From: Alphaproteobacteria bacterium
GTDB lineage: Bacteria; Pseudomonadota; Alphaproteobacteria; Micavibrionales; Micavibrionaceae
Direction of reading: 5' to 3'
Length of the DNA stretch: 64,000 nucleotides
NCBI GenBank assembly: GCA_002401965.1
Contig: NVUR01000021.1
Span: 30,074 to 94,073, forward strand
In this document: one piece after another, positions 8,257-16,511 of the stretch
How the letters are laid out: each line of letters starts with the position of its first letter
How positions within the stretch are numbered: position 1 is the stretch's first letter
The notes under the pieces: generated by a model
Seen by the model: the letters and a program-made list of their open reading frames with translations, nothing else
Told to the model about the DNA's origin: nothing
The model's database searches: none
Translations under genes and position numbers: made by a program

Positions 8257-8939
8257 AATGCCCCCTTTTTACGCTTTTCACTGTTAATCTCTAACAACAT
8301 ATCAAAGGGTTTATAGCGGTAAAAATATAAATCAATAAAGCCTGTATCCCCTTGCGCGACCCCTGCACTCAACATTTTCTTGGGCAAACCTGCGCGCTCT
8401 AAAATTGTTGCAAAACCGCTAACACGTTTTAAACTTTGCAAGAATGCCTCAGGAGAGTCTTTTTGAAAAACAGCAGGGTCATCAGGAAGATTTAAAATCA
8501 TATCCACACGATATGCTTGCCCCTTTTCCGCCGAGCGTAAAATCGTAATCATCGAAAGAACGAAAGACCCGCGCCCCCCCACAGGCACATCATCATAGCC
8601 AATGCCCGATATATCAATTGCATTTTCAAATGCGCCGACATCTGTACGGACATGCATCACAGTGCCTAAACGATTGCGCGTTGCCTGAAACCCTGAAATA
8701 TGCGCGTTAAACAGCCCCTCTAAGGCCTCTAATGTGTCGCCTTCCCCCTGTGCGACGCGCGGTGTTTTTTCATTCACCGGATCTTCTGATTTTTCGGGCG
8801 TATGGTTGGAAAATGCAAGAGATAAAGAGCTGATGACTGGTTTAGCCTTAGAATCATCAAAGCCAGATACTGCATTCATGACAATAAAGAATGACAGCAA
8901 CATAAGAAACAACGCTAAAGAAAGGAACTGATTTGCCAT
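8253..8939 (-). CDS. MotB-like membrane protein with degenerate OmpA domain
   Basis: The 228-residue protein begins with one membrane helix (residues 4-25) directly followed by a MotB-like juxtamembrane stretch (FFIVMNAVSGFDDSKAK). The helix has no acidic residue; the position matching MotB D58 is an alanine. The C-terminal part aligns by eye with the OmpA domain of its neighbour: VDMILNLPDDP replaces EIAGHTDPRP, LKRVSGFATILERAGLP replaces LARSAAVAVILKDVGYS, and FIDLYFYRYKP replaces RVDIILMNDDG. The peptidoglycan-binding residues are therefore missing. I infer an accessory stator or MotB partner protein coupled to motB through ATGA. It heads the operon. Confidence 0.7.
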   Translation of the reverse strand: MANQFLSLALFLMLLSFFIVMNAVSGFDDSKAKPVISSLSLAFSNHTPEKSEDPVNEKTPRVAQGEGDTLEALEGLFNAHISGFQATRNRLGTVMHVRTDVGAFENAIDISGIGYDDVPVGGRGSFVLSMITILRSAEKGQAYRVDMILNLPDDPAVFQKDSPEAFLQSLKRVSGFATILERAGLPKKMLSAGVAQGDTGFIDLYFYRYKPFDMLLEINSEKRKKGAL

Positions 8940-8990
8940 ATCACCAAAATATCCTATTTCAATGTGGTTATTCTACTCCAAAAGCAAACA

Positions 8991-9017
8991 AAAAGCGATA
9001 GGCCACCCTACCGCTTT
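8991..9017 (-). terminator. Terminator after cheZ
   Basis: AAAGCGATAGG and CCTACCGCTTT form an 11-bp stem with one G-U pair; on the minus strand it is followed by TTTTT. It lies 27 bases past the cheZ stop and separates cheYZ from the MotB-like operon. Confidence 0.75.
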
Positions 9018-9043
9018 CGGAAACGACATTACATGAGACATTC

Positions 9044-9655
9044 CTACTCAGAAACACCATCAAGCTCGGCCAATAATTTATCAATATCATCTTGTGATAT
9101 ACCCTGACCAGACAATTGTGGACCATTCATCAGTGCCTCATCAGCACCCCTTGAATCCTCAGGAAGGATATCGGATGTTTTAACGCCAAGCACGTTAACA
9201 AGTTTATCAATTTTCTCTTCTATATCTCTGAAGGTTTTAACAACCTTCGAAACACGTTGACCAGTGATATCCTGAAAGGAGCATGCCTCAAATATCTTCA
9301 TGACCTCTGCGGTAATTGCATCACCATTTTCACCACCAACGCCACCAGCTTTTTCCTGAATGACATCACAGCAATCCATAATCGTCCCAGTTGCCTCGGA
9401 CGTTGATTCTATAATAGCATCCAGTTCATCCGTTGCACCGGGGATATGCTCCCCCGTGATAGCCGTTGGCCGAACCATACCAAGGTCTTGACGTGTTTCT
9501 TCAATAACAATCAAAAGATCCCTAAGCTCTGTCATAATCGCGGCTAAAGACACTTTATCATCATGACCGACCTTATTAACAACGGATGATATTATCGCAA
9601 CAATACGATCTTTTTTACCATCACTCACTTTTTCTTCTGCTAATCTTTCTGGCAT
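9044..9655 (-). CDS. cheZ: CheY-P phosphatase CheZ
   Basis: CheZ dephosphorylates CheY-P and resets flagellar switching. The product (203 residues from the ATG at 9655) has a long helical hairpin and the catalytic motif FQDITGQRV with D119 and Q123, matching the known FQDLTGQ. The last residues ISQDDIDKLLAELD match the C-terminal CheY-binding peptide of CheZ. I chose the ATG at 9655 since AAGGGG lies six bases upstream; a GTG at 9670 is in frame but sits on top of that site. cheY is 41 bases upstream in the same direction. Confidence 0.9.
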   Translation of the reverse strand: MPERLAEEKVSDGKKDRIVAIISSVVNKVGHDDKVSLAAIMTELRDLLIVIEETRQDLGMVRPTAITGEHIPGATDELDAIIESTSEATGTIMDCCDVIQEKAGGVGGENGDAITAEVMKIFEACSFQDITGQRVSKVVKTFRDIEEKIDKLVNVLGVKTSDILPEDSRGADEALMNGPQLSGQGISQDDIDKLLAELDGVSE

Positions 9656-9696
9656 TATATCCCCTTTCACACATACACATCACATTAATATTATTA

Positions 9697-10086
9697 CTAA
9701 AAATCACCAAGAACCGAGGTAATTTTACCCTTCAACGTTTCAGCATTGAATGGCTTCACAATATAGTTATTAACACCAGCTTTCTTTGCCGCAATAACGT
9801 TTTCAGTCTTACTTTCCGCCGTAATCATAATAAACGGTACGGTTTTATATTTCTCCTCAGAAGCACGAATCTTTTTCAAGAACTCAAAACCGCTCATCGG
9901 TTCCATATTCCAATCAGAGATAACAAGCCCATAATTCTTTATTCTAACCTTTTCCAAAGCCATCGTGCCATCAGTTGCCTCATCAATATTATTAAAGCCA
10001 AGCTGCTTTAGCAGGTTTTTAATAATCCTCAACATTGTTGTATAGTCATCGACAATCAAGACATTCATATTCATATCTACAGCCAC
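9697..10086 (-). CDS. cheY: Chemotaxis response regulator CheY
   Basis: This is a single receiver domain of 129 residues. The acidic pair D13-D14, phospho-acceptor D58 (VISDWNM), T89 (MITA) and K111 (VKPF) are all present, and the DWNMEP segment is typical of CheY. The start is a GTG at 10086 preceded by AAGGAG at ideal spacing. Phosphorylated CheY would bind the FliM N-terminus (motif seen in the fliM gene of this window) and be reset by the adjacent CheZ. No receptor or CheA gene is present in the window. Confidence 0.93.
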   Translation of the reverse strand: MAVDMNMNVLIVDDYTTMLRIIKNLLKQLGFNNIDEATDGTMALEKVRIKNYGLVISDWNMEPMSGFEFLKKIRASEEKYKTVPFIMITAESKTENVIAAKKAGVNNYIVKPFNAETLKGKITSVLGDF

Positions 10087-10355
10087 GTTGTTCTCCTTAT
10101 CATTCTCACGAACATGTTATTTAATTATAAAACTCAGAAACAAGCACCAGAGGCAGTAAACCCCTTTGCACAAGAAAGCATTATGTACACAAATAGTTAA
10201 GACATCGTAACCAAGATATAAAAACTATAATACAACTCCCTGCGCTATATTATACGAACCCATGACAAAGAAAAGAGGAAAGACTTTCTATTGTCACTTT
10301 TCATTTAAAACAGCAGGAAAACATACACAAGCACACCAGCATAATAACAAAAACC

Positions 10356-11048
10356 CTATCTTAACGTTGGTAATTGTTTTTGCTCTACCAACATAATGGT
10401 AACCGTGCGAACACGCTCTGGGTTCATTGCCGCCAAAACGGGGGATACTTTACGCTCTGACATTCTTGAGACAACAGCAAGAAGCACATCAATATCCAGA
10501 GTATTAAAAATACGCGCCGCATCTTTTGGCTTCATCCCCTCATAGATTTTAACAAGGCTTGCCACGCGCTTTTCCTCTTCATCCGATTGATTATCAAGTA
10601 ATCCTTCGATTTCCTTACGAAGTTTTGTGAGTTCCTGATATTTACGATCCAGCTCTTGCTCTGTTGCTTTTAAGAGAGCCTCCCTCATATGGAGGTTTTT
10701 TTCGTACTTATCCAAATCATCACGACGCTTTGACAGATCCTCAAATAATTCCATTTTCACACTGCTGACATCAAAGTCAGAATCACTAGCATCGCGCCAT
10801 TTAGGTTCTTTTGCGTGTGTATTATCAGCATCAGCAACAACGACATCGTCGCCATGCTCATCCTTTTTGTTATCCGCGTCATCATGTGTTTTATCCATTT
10901 GATGATCGTCTGAAGCATCATCTTTACTTTTGGCAAAGGCCACCCCTGACAAGTTGGATAGACCAGTGAAGACCTCTGTCAAACGCACGGAAAATGACAA
11001 TACAGAGACAATCAAAAGCACTGGCAATAATTTAAAAGAGCCCTTCAT
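10356..11048 (-). CDS. MotE-like periplasmic flagellar protein (MgtE N-domain fold)
   Basis: The 230-residue protein has an N-terminal signal anchor (KLLPVLLIVSVLSFSV), a charged His/Asp-rich low-complexity stretch (about 40-85), a coiled coil (about 95-155) and a C-terminal domain with KIYEGMKPKDAARIFNTLD and RMSERKVSPVLAAMNPERV. That last domain is the MgtE intracellular N fold found in MotE. In rhizobia MotE is a periplasmic chaperone for MotC; no MotC is recognised here. Its ATG directly follows the stop of the DUF6468 gene (TAAATG). The operon link to fliM supports a motor role. Confidence 0.75.
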   Translation of the reverse strand: MKGSFKLLPVLLIVSVLSFSVRLTEVFTGLSNLSGVAFAKSKDDASDDHQMDKTHDDADNKKDEHGDDVVVADADNTHAKEPKWRDASDSDFDVSSVKMELFEDLSKRRDDLDKYEKNLHMREALLKATEQELDRKYQELTKLRKEIEGLLDNQSDEEEKRVASLVKIYEGMKPKDAARIFNTLDIDVLLAVVSRMSERKVSPVLAAMNPERVRTVTIMLVEQKQLPTLR

Positions 11049-11753
11049 TTACGATCGCCCCCGCCGTGAAATATTACGTTTACTGGCGCGCAAAGCGTCA
11101 AACAGCTCTCTTTCTGCTTGGCTTTGTAATTCATCAGGCATTGCCTCATCATGATGCTCATCACCATCAAAAGCATCATTACTGACCGAAGAATCGAGAT
11201 GGCTTTCTAATGTATCTAAATCTGCAATATCGCGATCTTGTATCATGAAAGAGGGCATATCCATATCATCATCAGGTTTTTCAACATTCTTCAATGTAGC
11301 GGTATAATCCAATGTAGTTCTGTCTGGCGTGCGTTCCTCTGGGATTTTATTTACCGAAGGGCGCGATCGCGATATCGGTTTACCGAATGATTGTGCCGGT
11401 GGACGCAACATTTGCACTGCGACTCTATTTTCCTCGGCAAGTTTTTCAAGGCGTTTTGCCATCCCCTCGCCCGCTTCATTTATTATTTTAAGCTCTTCCG
11501 ACATGGCCTTAGATTGCAGGATAAGAGCTTCCAATTCCCCTGCCTCTTGTGTACTGACCTGTTTCAAGGTCTGGACGGAACGCTCCGCCTGATCGATGCT
11601 GGACAATAAACTGGTAATCACATTATCAAATTCACGGCGATGCGCTTTAAAGGCAGTCAAGTTTTTAGACAGGCGCATCACATAAAATATGGTTGCCCCT
11701 AAAAACACCAAAACAATAATATCCAAACTCAACGCAACTAAATCACTACTCAT
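11049..11753 (-). CDS. DUF6468 flagellar-operon membrane protein
   Basis: The 234-residue protein has one N-terminal membrane helix (residues 6-27, LSLDIIVLVFLGATIFYVMRL) followed by a coiled coil to about residue 115 (RREFDNVITSLLSSIDQAER), then an acidic, probably disordered C-terminal half. This matches the DUF6468 family that occurs beside fliM/fliL in Alphaproteobacteria; its biochemical role is not established. It overlaps the fliM stop by four bases (ATGA) and is followed immediately by the MotE-like gene. Confidence 0.75.
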   Translation of the reverse strand: MSSDLVALSLDIIVLVFLGATIFYVMRLSKNLTAFKAHRREFDNVITSLLSSIDQAERSVQTLKQVSTQEAGELEALILQSKAMSEELKIINEAGEGMAKRLEKLAEENRVAVQMLRPPAQSFGKPISRSRPSVNKIPEERTPDRTTLDYTATLKNVEKPDDDMDMPSFMIQDRDIADLDTLESHLDSSVSNDAFDGDEHHDEAMPDELQSQAERELFDALRASKRNISRRGRS

Positions 11754-12886
11754 TGATTCATACCATCCCCATCAGGCTCTATATATTCTTCAATACGTAC
11801 GGCAATATGCCCCTGACGCTGACCAACAGGACCTTTAAACATCGGAAATTGACCACAGCGCAACTCAATATCCTCATTTGTATGCCTATTGAGCATAATC
11901 TGATCACCGACCTTCCAGTTTAACATCTCCCCCAGCGGCACAGCCATTTCCCCTAACACAGCCTGCAACTGAACATCGGTCTTATGTAGCTCTTCAGTCA
12001 AATGAGTTTCCCAAATCGAGTCACGACCAAATTTTTCCCCCATAAACATCTGCAAGAGCAATTCACGAATTGGCTCTAACGTTGCATAAGGGATTAAAAT
12101 CTCCATACGACCACCACGATCACCCATATCAACACGTAAACGCGTCAATACACAGGCATTACCGCTTTGTGTAATTGTGGCAAAGCGCGGATTTGTTTCA
12201 ACACGATCCAGATTAAAACTGACAGGAGACAACGGATCAAAGGCAGATGATAAGTCCGTCAAGGTCACATGGATCATCTTCTCGACCAGCTTACTTTCAA
12301 TCGTGGTATAGGGACGCCCCTCCACCCGAATAGAAGACTCACCCTTACGACCACCTAACAACACATCAACGATTGAATAAATCAGCGCACTATCTGTCAC
12401 CATCAGACCGTTATTGTCCCACTCTTCCGCCTTAAATACGGACAGCATCGCAGGCAACGGGATTGAGTTAATATAATCACCAAAGCGCACCGTTGAAACC
12501 TGATCGAGGCTGACCTCAACATTATCACTGGTTAAATTACGCAAAGAGGTCGACATAAGGCGCACAAGACGGTCAAACACGATATCGAGCATCGGCAAAC
12601 GCTCGTAATTAACCATCGCTGAGTTAATAAGTGCCATAACGCCGGAATTTTCACTGCCGTCATCGCTATCATCATCAAAACCAAGAAGACTGTCAATTTC
12701 ATCCTGATTCAGAATACGGGCATTATCCCCGTCATCTTCACCATCGTCTTCGTCCTCAGCGTCCGCACTGACAGCATCAGCATCACCGCCGCCATCGCCA
12801 TCTTCGTCACCAGCCATCTCAGCCCACTCATCCATCATGGCCTGTTCTTCTGCGCTCATTGCTTCTTTTTCGTCGGTGTCGCTCAT
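11750..12886 (-). CDS. fliM: Flagellar motor switch protein FliM
   Basis: FliM is the C-ring subunit that receives CheY-P and reverses rotation. The 378-residue product carries the CheY-binding motif LNQDEIDSLLGF at residues 59-70, then the CheC-like middle domain (for example MLDIVFDRLVRLMSTSLRNL) and a C-terminal SpoA domain (LGEMLNWKVGDQIMLN). About 58 acidic residues precede the CheY motif, which is normally right at the N-terminus; this Asp/Gly/Glu-rich tail looks disordered. A sigma54 element at 12963-12948 lies 62 bases upstream of the ATG. Confidence 0.95.
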   Translation of the reverse strand: MSDTDEKEAMSAEEQAMMDEWAEMAGDEDGDGGGDADAVSADAEDEDDGEDDGDNARILNQDEIDSLLGFDDDSDDGSENSGVMALINSAMVNYERLPMLDIVFDRLVRLMSTSLRNLTSDNVEVSLDQVSTVRFGDYINSIPLPAMLSVFKAEEWDNNGLMVTDSALIYSIVDVLLGGRKGESSIRVEGRPYTTIESKLVEKMIHVTLTDLSSAFDPLSPVSFNLDRVETNPRFATITQSGNACVLTRLRVDMGDRGGRMEILIPYATLEPIRELLLQMFMGEKFGRDSIWETHLTEELHKTDVQLQAVLGEMAVPLGEMLNWKVGDQIMLNRHTNEDIELRCGQFPMFKGPVGQRQGHIAVRIEEYIEPDGDGMNQ

Positions 12887-12947
12887 CTCAATCGTTTAAA
12901 TTTACCTTATTATTTCTGTCATGCATTTATATCTTAATAACTCTATA

Positions 12948-12963
12948 AGCAAGATACGTGCCG
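12948..12963 (-). promoter_or_regulatory. Sigma54 promoter of fliM-DUF6468-motE
   Basis: The minus strand reads CGGCACGTATCTTGCT, matching 11 of 12 informative bases of TGGCACG-N4-TTGCW with the GG and GC ten bases apart. It sits in the 106-base gap between fliL and fliM and would start transcription near 12937. Confidence 0.8.
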
Positions 12964-12992
12964 TTTAATTCTGGTTTAGGTCAAAGAATGTC

Positions 12993-13673
12993 TTATTGTA
13001 TAAGAATTTCTTGAAATAAAACATCTTTTATTTCTACAGGATCAGAGGCTTGGTTAACCCGCCACAACAATTCCATCTGCAAACGATAGATCCCCGCAGA
13101 GCCCCTTAAATCGCGCACGCGCAGCTCTCTTAAATAGGTTTGGAACTGATCGATAACACGCGGGATAATCGCCTCAACCTCTGCCTTTTCACTTGGGTCT
13201 TCCAATTCCAATTGGACGGTTAAGCGTAAATAGCGCGGCGTTCCATCCTCTGTGTTTAAATTCACAATCATTGTTGGAATTGCCAAAAAAGCCGTTTCAC
13301 CGCCCTCTTCTCCATCACCTTCGCCATGATCTCCCGATTTTTTAGCACCCTTTTTTTCATGACCACCCTCTTCCTCGCCATGGTCACCTTCTTCCTCTTC
13401 GCAATCCTCGGGAACTTCGCCCTCTTCTGCCTCATCGCCATGCTCGTCACCGCTTTCCTCATGCTCACCGTCTTCATCGGTGACACATCCCTTTTCAATG
13501 CCCAGAACAGAATCAAGCATACCTGTAAAATAAGCACCAGCGCCACCGCCACCAATCAACAATATAGGCACAAGAATCATCAACAGCTTTTTCTTACCGC
13601 CTTTGCCCTCTTCCTCTTCACCACCTTCTGTAGTTTCCGCACCGTCTTCTACTTGATTTCCTTCGTCTGCCAT
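12993..13673 (-). CDS. fliL: Flagellar basal body protein FliL with long acidic His-rich linker
   Basis: FliL is a single-pass inner-membrane protein that surrounds the stator and boosts torque. The 226-residue product has a short cytoplasmic tail, a membrane helix at about 29-51, and the FliL/stomatin-like periplasmic domain from about 127 (FLAIPTMIVNLNTEDG to the end). Between them lie about 65 residues made almost only of Glu, Asp, Gly, His and Lys with two cysteines (C63, C91). FliL usually has a much shorter linker. It precedes fliM with a 106-base gap. Confidence 0.9.
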   Translation of the reverse strand: MADEGNQVEDGAETTEGGEEEEGKGGKKKLLMILVPILLIGGGGAGAYFTGMLDSVLGIEKGCVTDEDGEHEESGDEHGDEAEEGEVPEDCEEEEGDHGEEEGGHEKKGAKKSGDHGEGDGEEGGETAFLAIPTMIVNLNTEDGTPRYLRLTVQLELEDPSEKAEVEAIIPRVIDQFQTYLRELRVRDLRGSAGIYRLQMELLWRVNQASDPVEIKDVLFQEILIQ

Positions 13674-13847
13674 TATTTTTCCGTATCATTTAGAGGAATT
13701 TCACCGATTATAAAACAAAGTAAGCCCCACGTCTAATCAGGAACGAGAACTATCAACACCATAGTTATGTTTCAAGCAAAAGCGAATACGGAAAATTTTT
13801 CCCTTATCGCCATAATAAAGCACTTACCCACAGGACAAAACAGCCAG

Positions 13848-13863
13848 AGCAGAAAAAACGCCA
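13848..13863 (-). promoter_or_regulatory. Possible sigma54 promoter of fliL
   Basis: The minus strand reads TGGCGTTTTTTCTGCT, with GG-N10-GC and 8 of 12 informative consensus bases. It lies about 175 bases upstream of fliL, in the divergent gap with flgF, so it is a weak candidate. Confidence 0.35.
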
Positions 13864-13910
13864 CACACCAAAACCACGATAAACACTTGAAAAATAACAA
13901 TTTTACATTC

Positions 13911-13926
13911 TGGCATGGTCTTCGCA
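13911..13926 (+). promoter_or_regulatory. Sigma54 promoter of flgF-flgG-flgA-flgH
   Basis: The plus strand reads TGGCATGGTCTTCGCA, matching 10 of 12 informative bases with correct ten-base spacing of GG and GC. The predicted start near 13937 lies 22 bases before the flgF ATG at 13959, which also argues against the longer upstream reading of that gene. Confidence 0.8.
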
Positions 13927-13958
13927 TTGTACAGATCGGAAGAATAGGAAAATATATA

Positions 13959-14678
13959 ATGGAAAATAGTATTTATCTCGGACTATCCCGACAGATGGTT
14001 TTGAAAAACAATATGGATATTGTGGCCAATAATATTGCCAACATGAACACCAGTGGTTTTCGCGGACAAAACCCAGTGTTTGAGGAATACCTATCTGACC
14101 CGCGCTATGGCGATGATGAATTATCATTTGTCCATGATTATGGTCAGTATCAAATGACCAGCCCTGGATCAATGAAACAAACCGAGAATCCGTTAAATGT
14201 CGCGCTAAGCGGTCCTGGATTTATGGGGGTTCAAATGCCCGGCGGTGAAATCGGCTACACACGCGATGGTAATTTCCAAAAAACGGCCGATGGCACTTTG
14301 GTTAATTCATCGGGATGGCCGATTATGGGACAAGGGGGCGCGATTACTATTCCAGCCAGCTCCACCGAGATATCAATTGATGAGCGCGGCATGATTTCCG
14401 ACCAGAACGGCACAATCGGGCAATTACAGATTGTTGAGTTCGATAACGTACAAGAACTGGAAGCCAGAGGGAATAACCTCTACACAACAGACGGCGCATT
14501 TACCACCGCAACAAAGACCACAGCGCAGCAAGGGTTTTTAGAAGGATCAAACGTCAATTCAGTGGTTGAAATGACCCGCATGATCGAGATTCTCCGCGAC
14601 TTTCAAACCACACAGAAATTACTGGACAGCGAGCATGACCGCCTGCGTTCAGCCATACAGAAATTAACCCGCGTTTAG
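13959..14678 (+). CDS. flgF: Proximal rod protein FlgF
   Basis: FlgF is a proximal rod subunit. The product from the ATG at 13959 has 239 residues and starts MENSIYLGLSRQMV, as expected for FlgF; the axial motif MDIVANNIANMNTSGFRGQ and the C-terminal VVEMTRMIEILRDFQTTQKLL are present. The open frame extends back to 13767, but that part crosses the sigma54 element and lacks protein-like composition, and AGGAA sits eight bases before 13959. flgG follows after 37 bases. Confidence 0.93.
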   Translation: MENSIYLGLSRQMVLKNNMDIVANNIANMNTSGFRGQNPVFEEYLSDPRYGDDELSFVHDYGQYQMTSPGSMKQTENPLNVALSGPGFMGVQMPGGEIGYTRDGNFQKTADGTLVNSSGWPIMGQGGAITIPASSTEISIDERGMISDQNGTIGQLQIVEFDNVQELEARGNNLYTTDGAFTTATKTTAQQGFLEGSNVNSVVEMTRMIEILRDFQTTQKLLDSEHDRLRSAIQKLTRV

Positions 14679-14715
14679 GGCATAAAATAAAATTTAAGAG
14701 TAAGGACATAAAATC

Positions 14716-15501
14716 ATGAGGTCACTTGATATCGGCGCAACAGGCATGATGGCACAGCAACTTAATGTTGATGTTATCTCCAACAACATCGCCAACATGA
14801 CAACCACTGGATATAAAAGGCAACGCGCCGCGTTTCAGGATTTGATCTATCAGAACCTTAAACGCCCCGGCTCTACATCCTCGGACTCTGGCACAACGGT
14901 TCCCTCAGGTCTACAAATCGGGCTTGGTGTTAAAACTGGCGCAGTGTATCGCATGCATTCACAAGGGCCTATCCAAGTCACAGAAAACGAACTGGATTTA
15001 GCCATATTGGGACGCGGATTTTTTCAAATTGACCTGCCTGACGGTACGACGGCCTATACGCGTGACGGTACATTCCAAATTAACGAAAATGGTGAAATTG
15101 TCACCGTACAAGGTTACACAGTTGTACCATCCATTACAGTTCCTGATAATGCCACAGGTATAGACATCAATGCCGAAGGGGAAATCCTCGCCACTATTCA
15201 GGGGCAAATCGCGGTTCAGAATTTAGGGCAACTACAAATGGCAGATTTCGTAAACCCAACAGGATTAGAAGCCATCGGCAATAACTTCCTGCTTGAAACA
15301 GCCGCATCAGGATCACCCGTTACCGGTATTGCAAATCAAGGGCAATTTGGCGGCATAGAACAAGGTGCGCTGGAACGATCAAACGTCAATGTTGTGTCAG
15401 AGATCACCTCTCTTATCGCCGCGCAACGTGCCTATGAAATGAATTCGAATGTTATATCGACAAGTGATGAGATGCTCCGCACGGTGGCACAGCTTCGCTA
15501 A
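14716..15501 (+). CDS. flgG: Distal rod protein FlgG
   Basis: FlgG builds the distal rod that spans the P and L rings. The 261-residue protein is of normal length and shows the N-terminal signature MRSLDIGATGMMAQQLNVDVISNNIANM, a central TRDGTFQINENGEIV region, and the C-terminal VVSEITSLIAAQRAYEMNS. It lies between flgF and flgA in a run of tightly spaced genes behind one sigma54 promoter. Confidence 0.97.
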   Translation: MRSLDIGATGMMAQQLNVDVISNNIANMTTTGYKRQRAAFQDLIYQNLKRPGSTSSDSGTTVPSGLQIGLGVKTGAVYRMHSQGPIQVTENELDLAILGRGFFQIDLPDGTTAYTRDGTFQINENGEIVTVQGYTVVPSITVPDNATGIDINAEGEILATIQGQIAVQNLGQLQMADFVNPTGLEAIGNNFLLETAASGSPVTGIANQGQFGGIEQGALERSNVNVVSEITSLIAAQRAYEMNSNVISTSDEMLRTVAQLR

Positions 15502-15532
15502 TGGAAACGCTTTAAGAACAGGATAAGAAAAC

Positions 15533-16483
15533 ATGACACATACAGCAAAAAGAACAGGGCAATATTTCATCCTCGCATCTCTTGCATGCGCCGTTATGTT
15601 TTCCGCTTCTTCCGCGCAAGCGATTGGCTTAAAGGAACACAGCGTTTTAACGGGTGACACCATCACATTAGGGGACATATTCTATGACCTGCCGCGGGAT
15701 GAGGAACGTGTATTGGGTTCTGCCCCGCGTCCAGGTAAGGATATGATTTTAAATGCCAGAACCCTTTTACGTATTGCCATCGCTCTTGACCTGCCATGGA
15801 GACCATCCAGCGCGGCAGATAATGTCACTCTGCGCCGTGATGCAACAATTATCGAATATGAGCAAATTAAAGAGGCTCTTTATACCGCCCTCTATGATGA
15901 AGATGTTTATGGCGATTACGAACTCAGCATTCCCGCGCAATATCACAAAATTATCCTGCCGCACGATCAACCAGCCAATATGGTGATTACGCGCTTTACC
16001 ACAGATGCCAACAACAAAACCTTTGAGGCAACAATTGCCGCCCCCTCTGCCGAAAACCCGATCCAGCATTTTCAAATCAAAGGACACATGAACGCCGTTA
16101 TTACTGTTCCCGTTCTGATAGGCAACCTACAATCAGGGCATATCATTACCCAGCAAGACATCAAATATATCAAAATCAAAGATCGTGAATTTACGCGCGA
16201 TACCATCGCCGATGCCTCTATCTTAATTGGCATGACGGCGCGACGTGTTATCCTTGCAGGACGTCCAATCAAAACATCTCAAATGATTGCCCCCAGATTA
16301 ATAGAGCGCGGCGAGATTGTCACATTATCTTTAAACATCGGCACAATGGCCTTAACCACACAGGCCAAAGCCCTGCAAGATGGTGCAAAAGGCGATATCA
16401 TTCGCGTTGTGAATACGGCCAGTAACAAAACATTGCAAGCCGTAATAACCGGCACAAATCGGGTCTCTATCCTGCAACATTAG
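15533..16483 (+). CDS. flgA: P-ring assembly chaperone FlgA
   Basis: FlgA is a periplasmic chaperone for FlgI during P-ring assembly. The 316-residue protein has a signal peptide ending near SSAQA (residue about 31) and a C-terminal SAF domain (from about 195) with VLIGNLQSGHIITQQDIKYI, ILIGMTARRVILAGRPI and GDIIRVVNTASNKTLQAVI, which define the family. The N-terminal half is typical of the longer alphaproteobacterial FlgA. Gap to flgG is 31 bases, to flgH 28 bases. Confidence 0.92.
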   Translation: MTHTAKRTGQYFILASLACAVMFSASSAQAIGLKEHSVLTGDTITLGDIFYDLPRDEERVLGSAPRPGKDMILNARTLLRIAIALDLPWRPSSAADNVTLRRDATIIEYEQIKEALYTALYDEDVYGDYELSIPAQYHKIILPHDQPANMVITRFTTDANNKTFEATIAAPSAENPIQHFQIKGHMNAVITVPVLIGNLQSGHIITQQDIKYIKIKDREFTRDTIADASILIGMTARRVILAGRPIKTSQMIAPRLIERGEIVTLSLNIGTMALTTQAKALQDGAKGDIIRVVNTASNKTLQAVITGTNRVSILQH

Positions 16484-16511
16484 AACATTTAAACCATACG
16501 AGGTTCATATT

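Noticed and set aside
10087..10355. Possible small RNA or sigma54 promoter in the cheY-motE gap
   Set aside because: No GG-N10-GC element, terminator or convincing open frame was found; it appears to be plain AT-rich spacer with the cheY ribosome site at its left end.
13326..13736. Plus-strand open frame of 136 codons opposite fliL
   Set aside because: It is the complement of the repetitive Glu/Gly/His-rich FliL linker; its Phe/Leu/Thr-rich composition follows from that and it has no ribosome site.
13767..13958. Longer N-terminus for flgF
   Set aside because: The extra 64 codons cross the sigma54 promoter at 13911-13926 and FlgF normally starts MENSIY-like.
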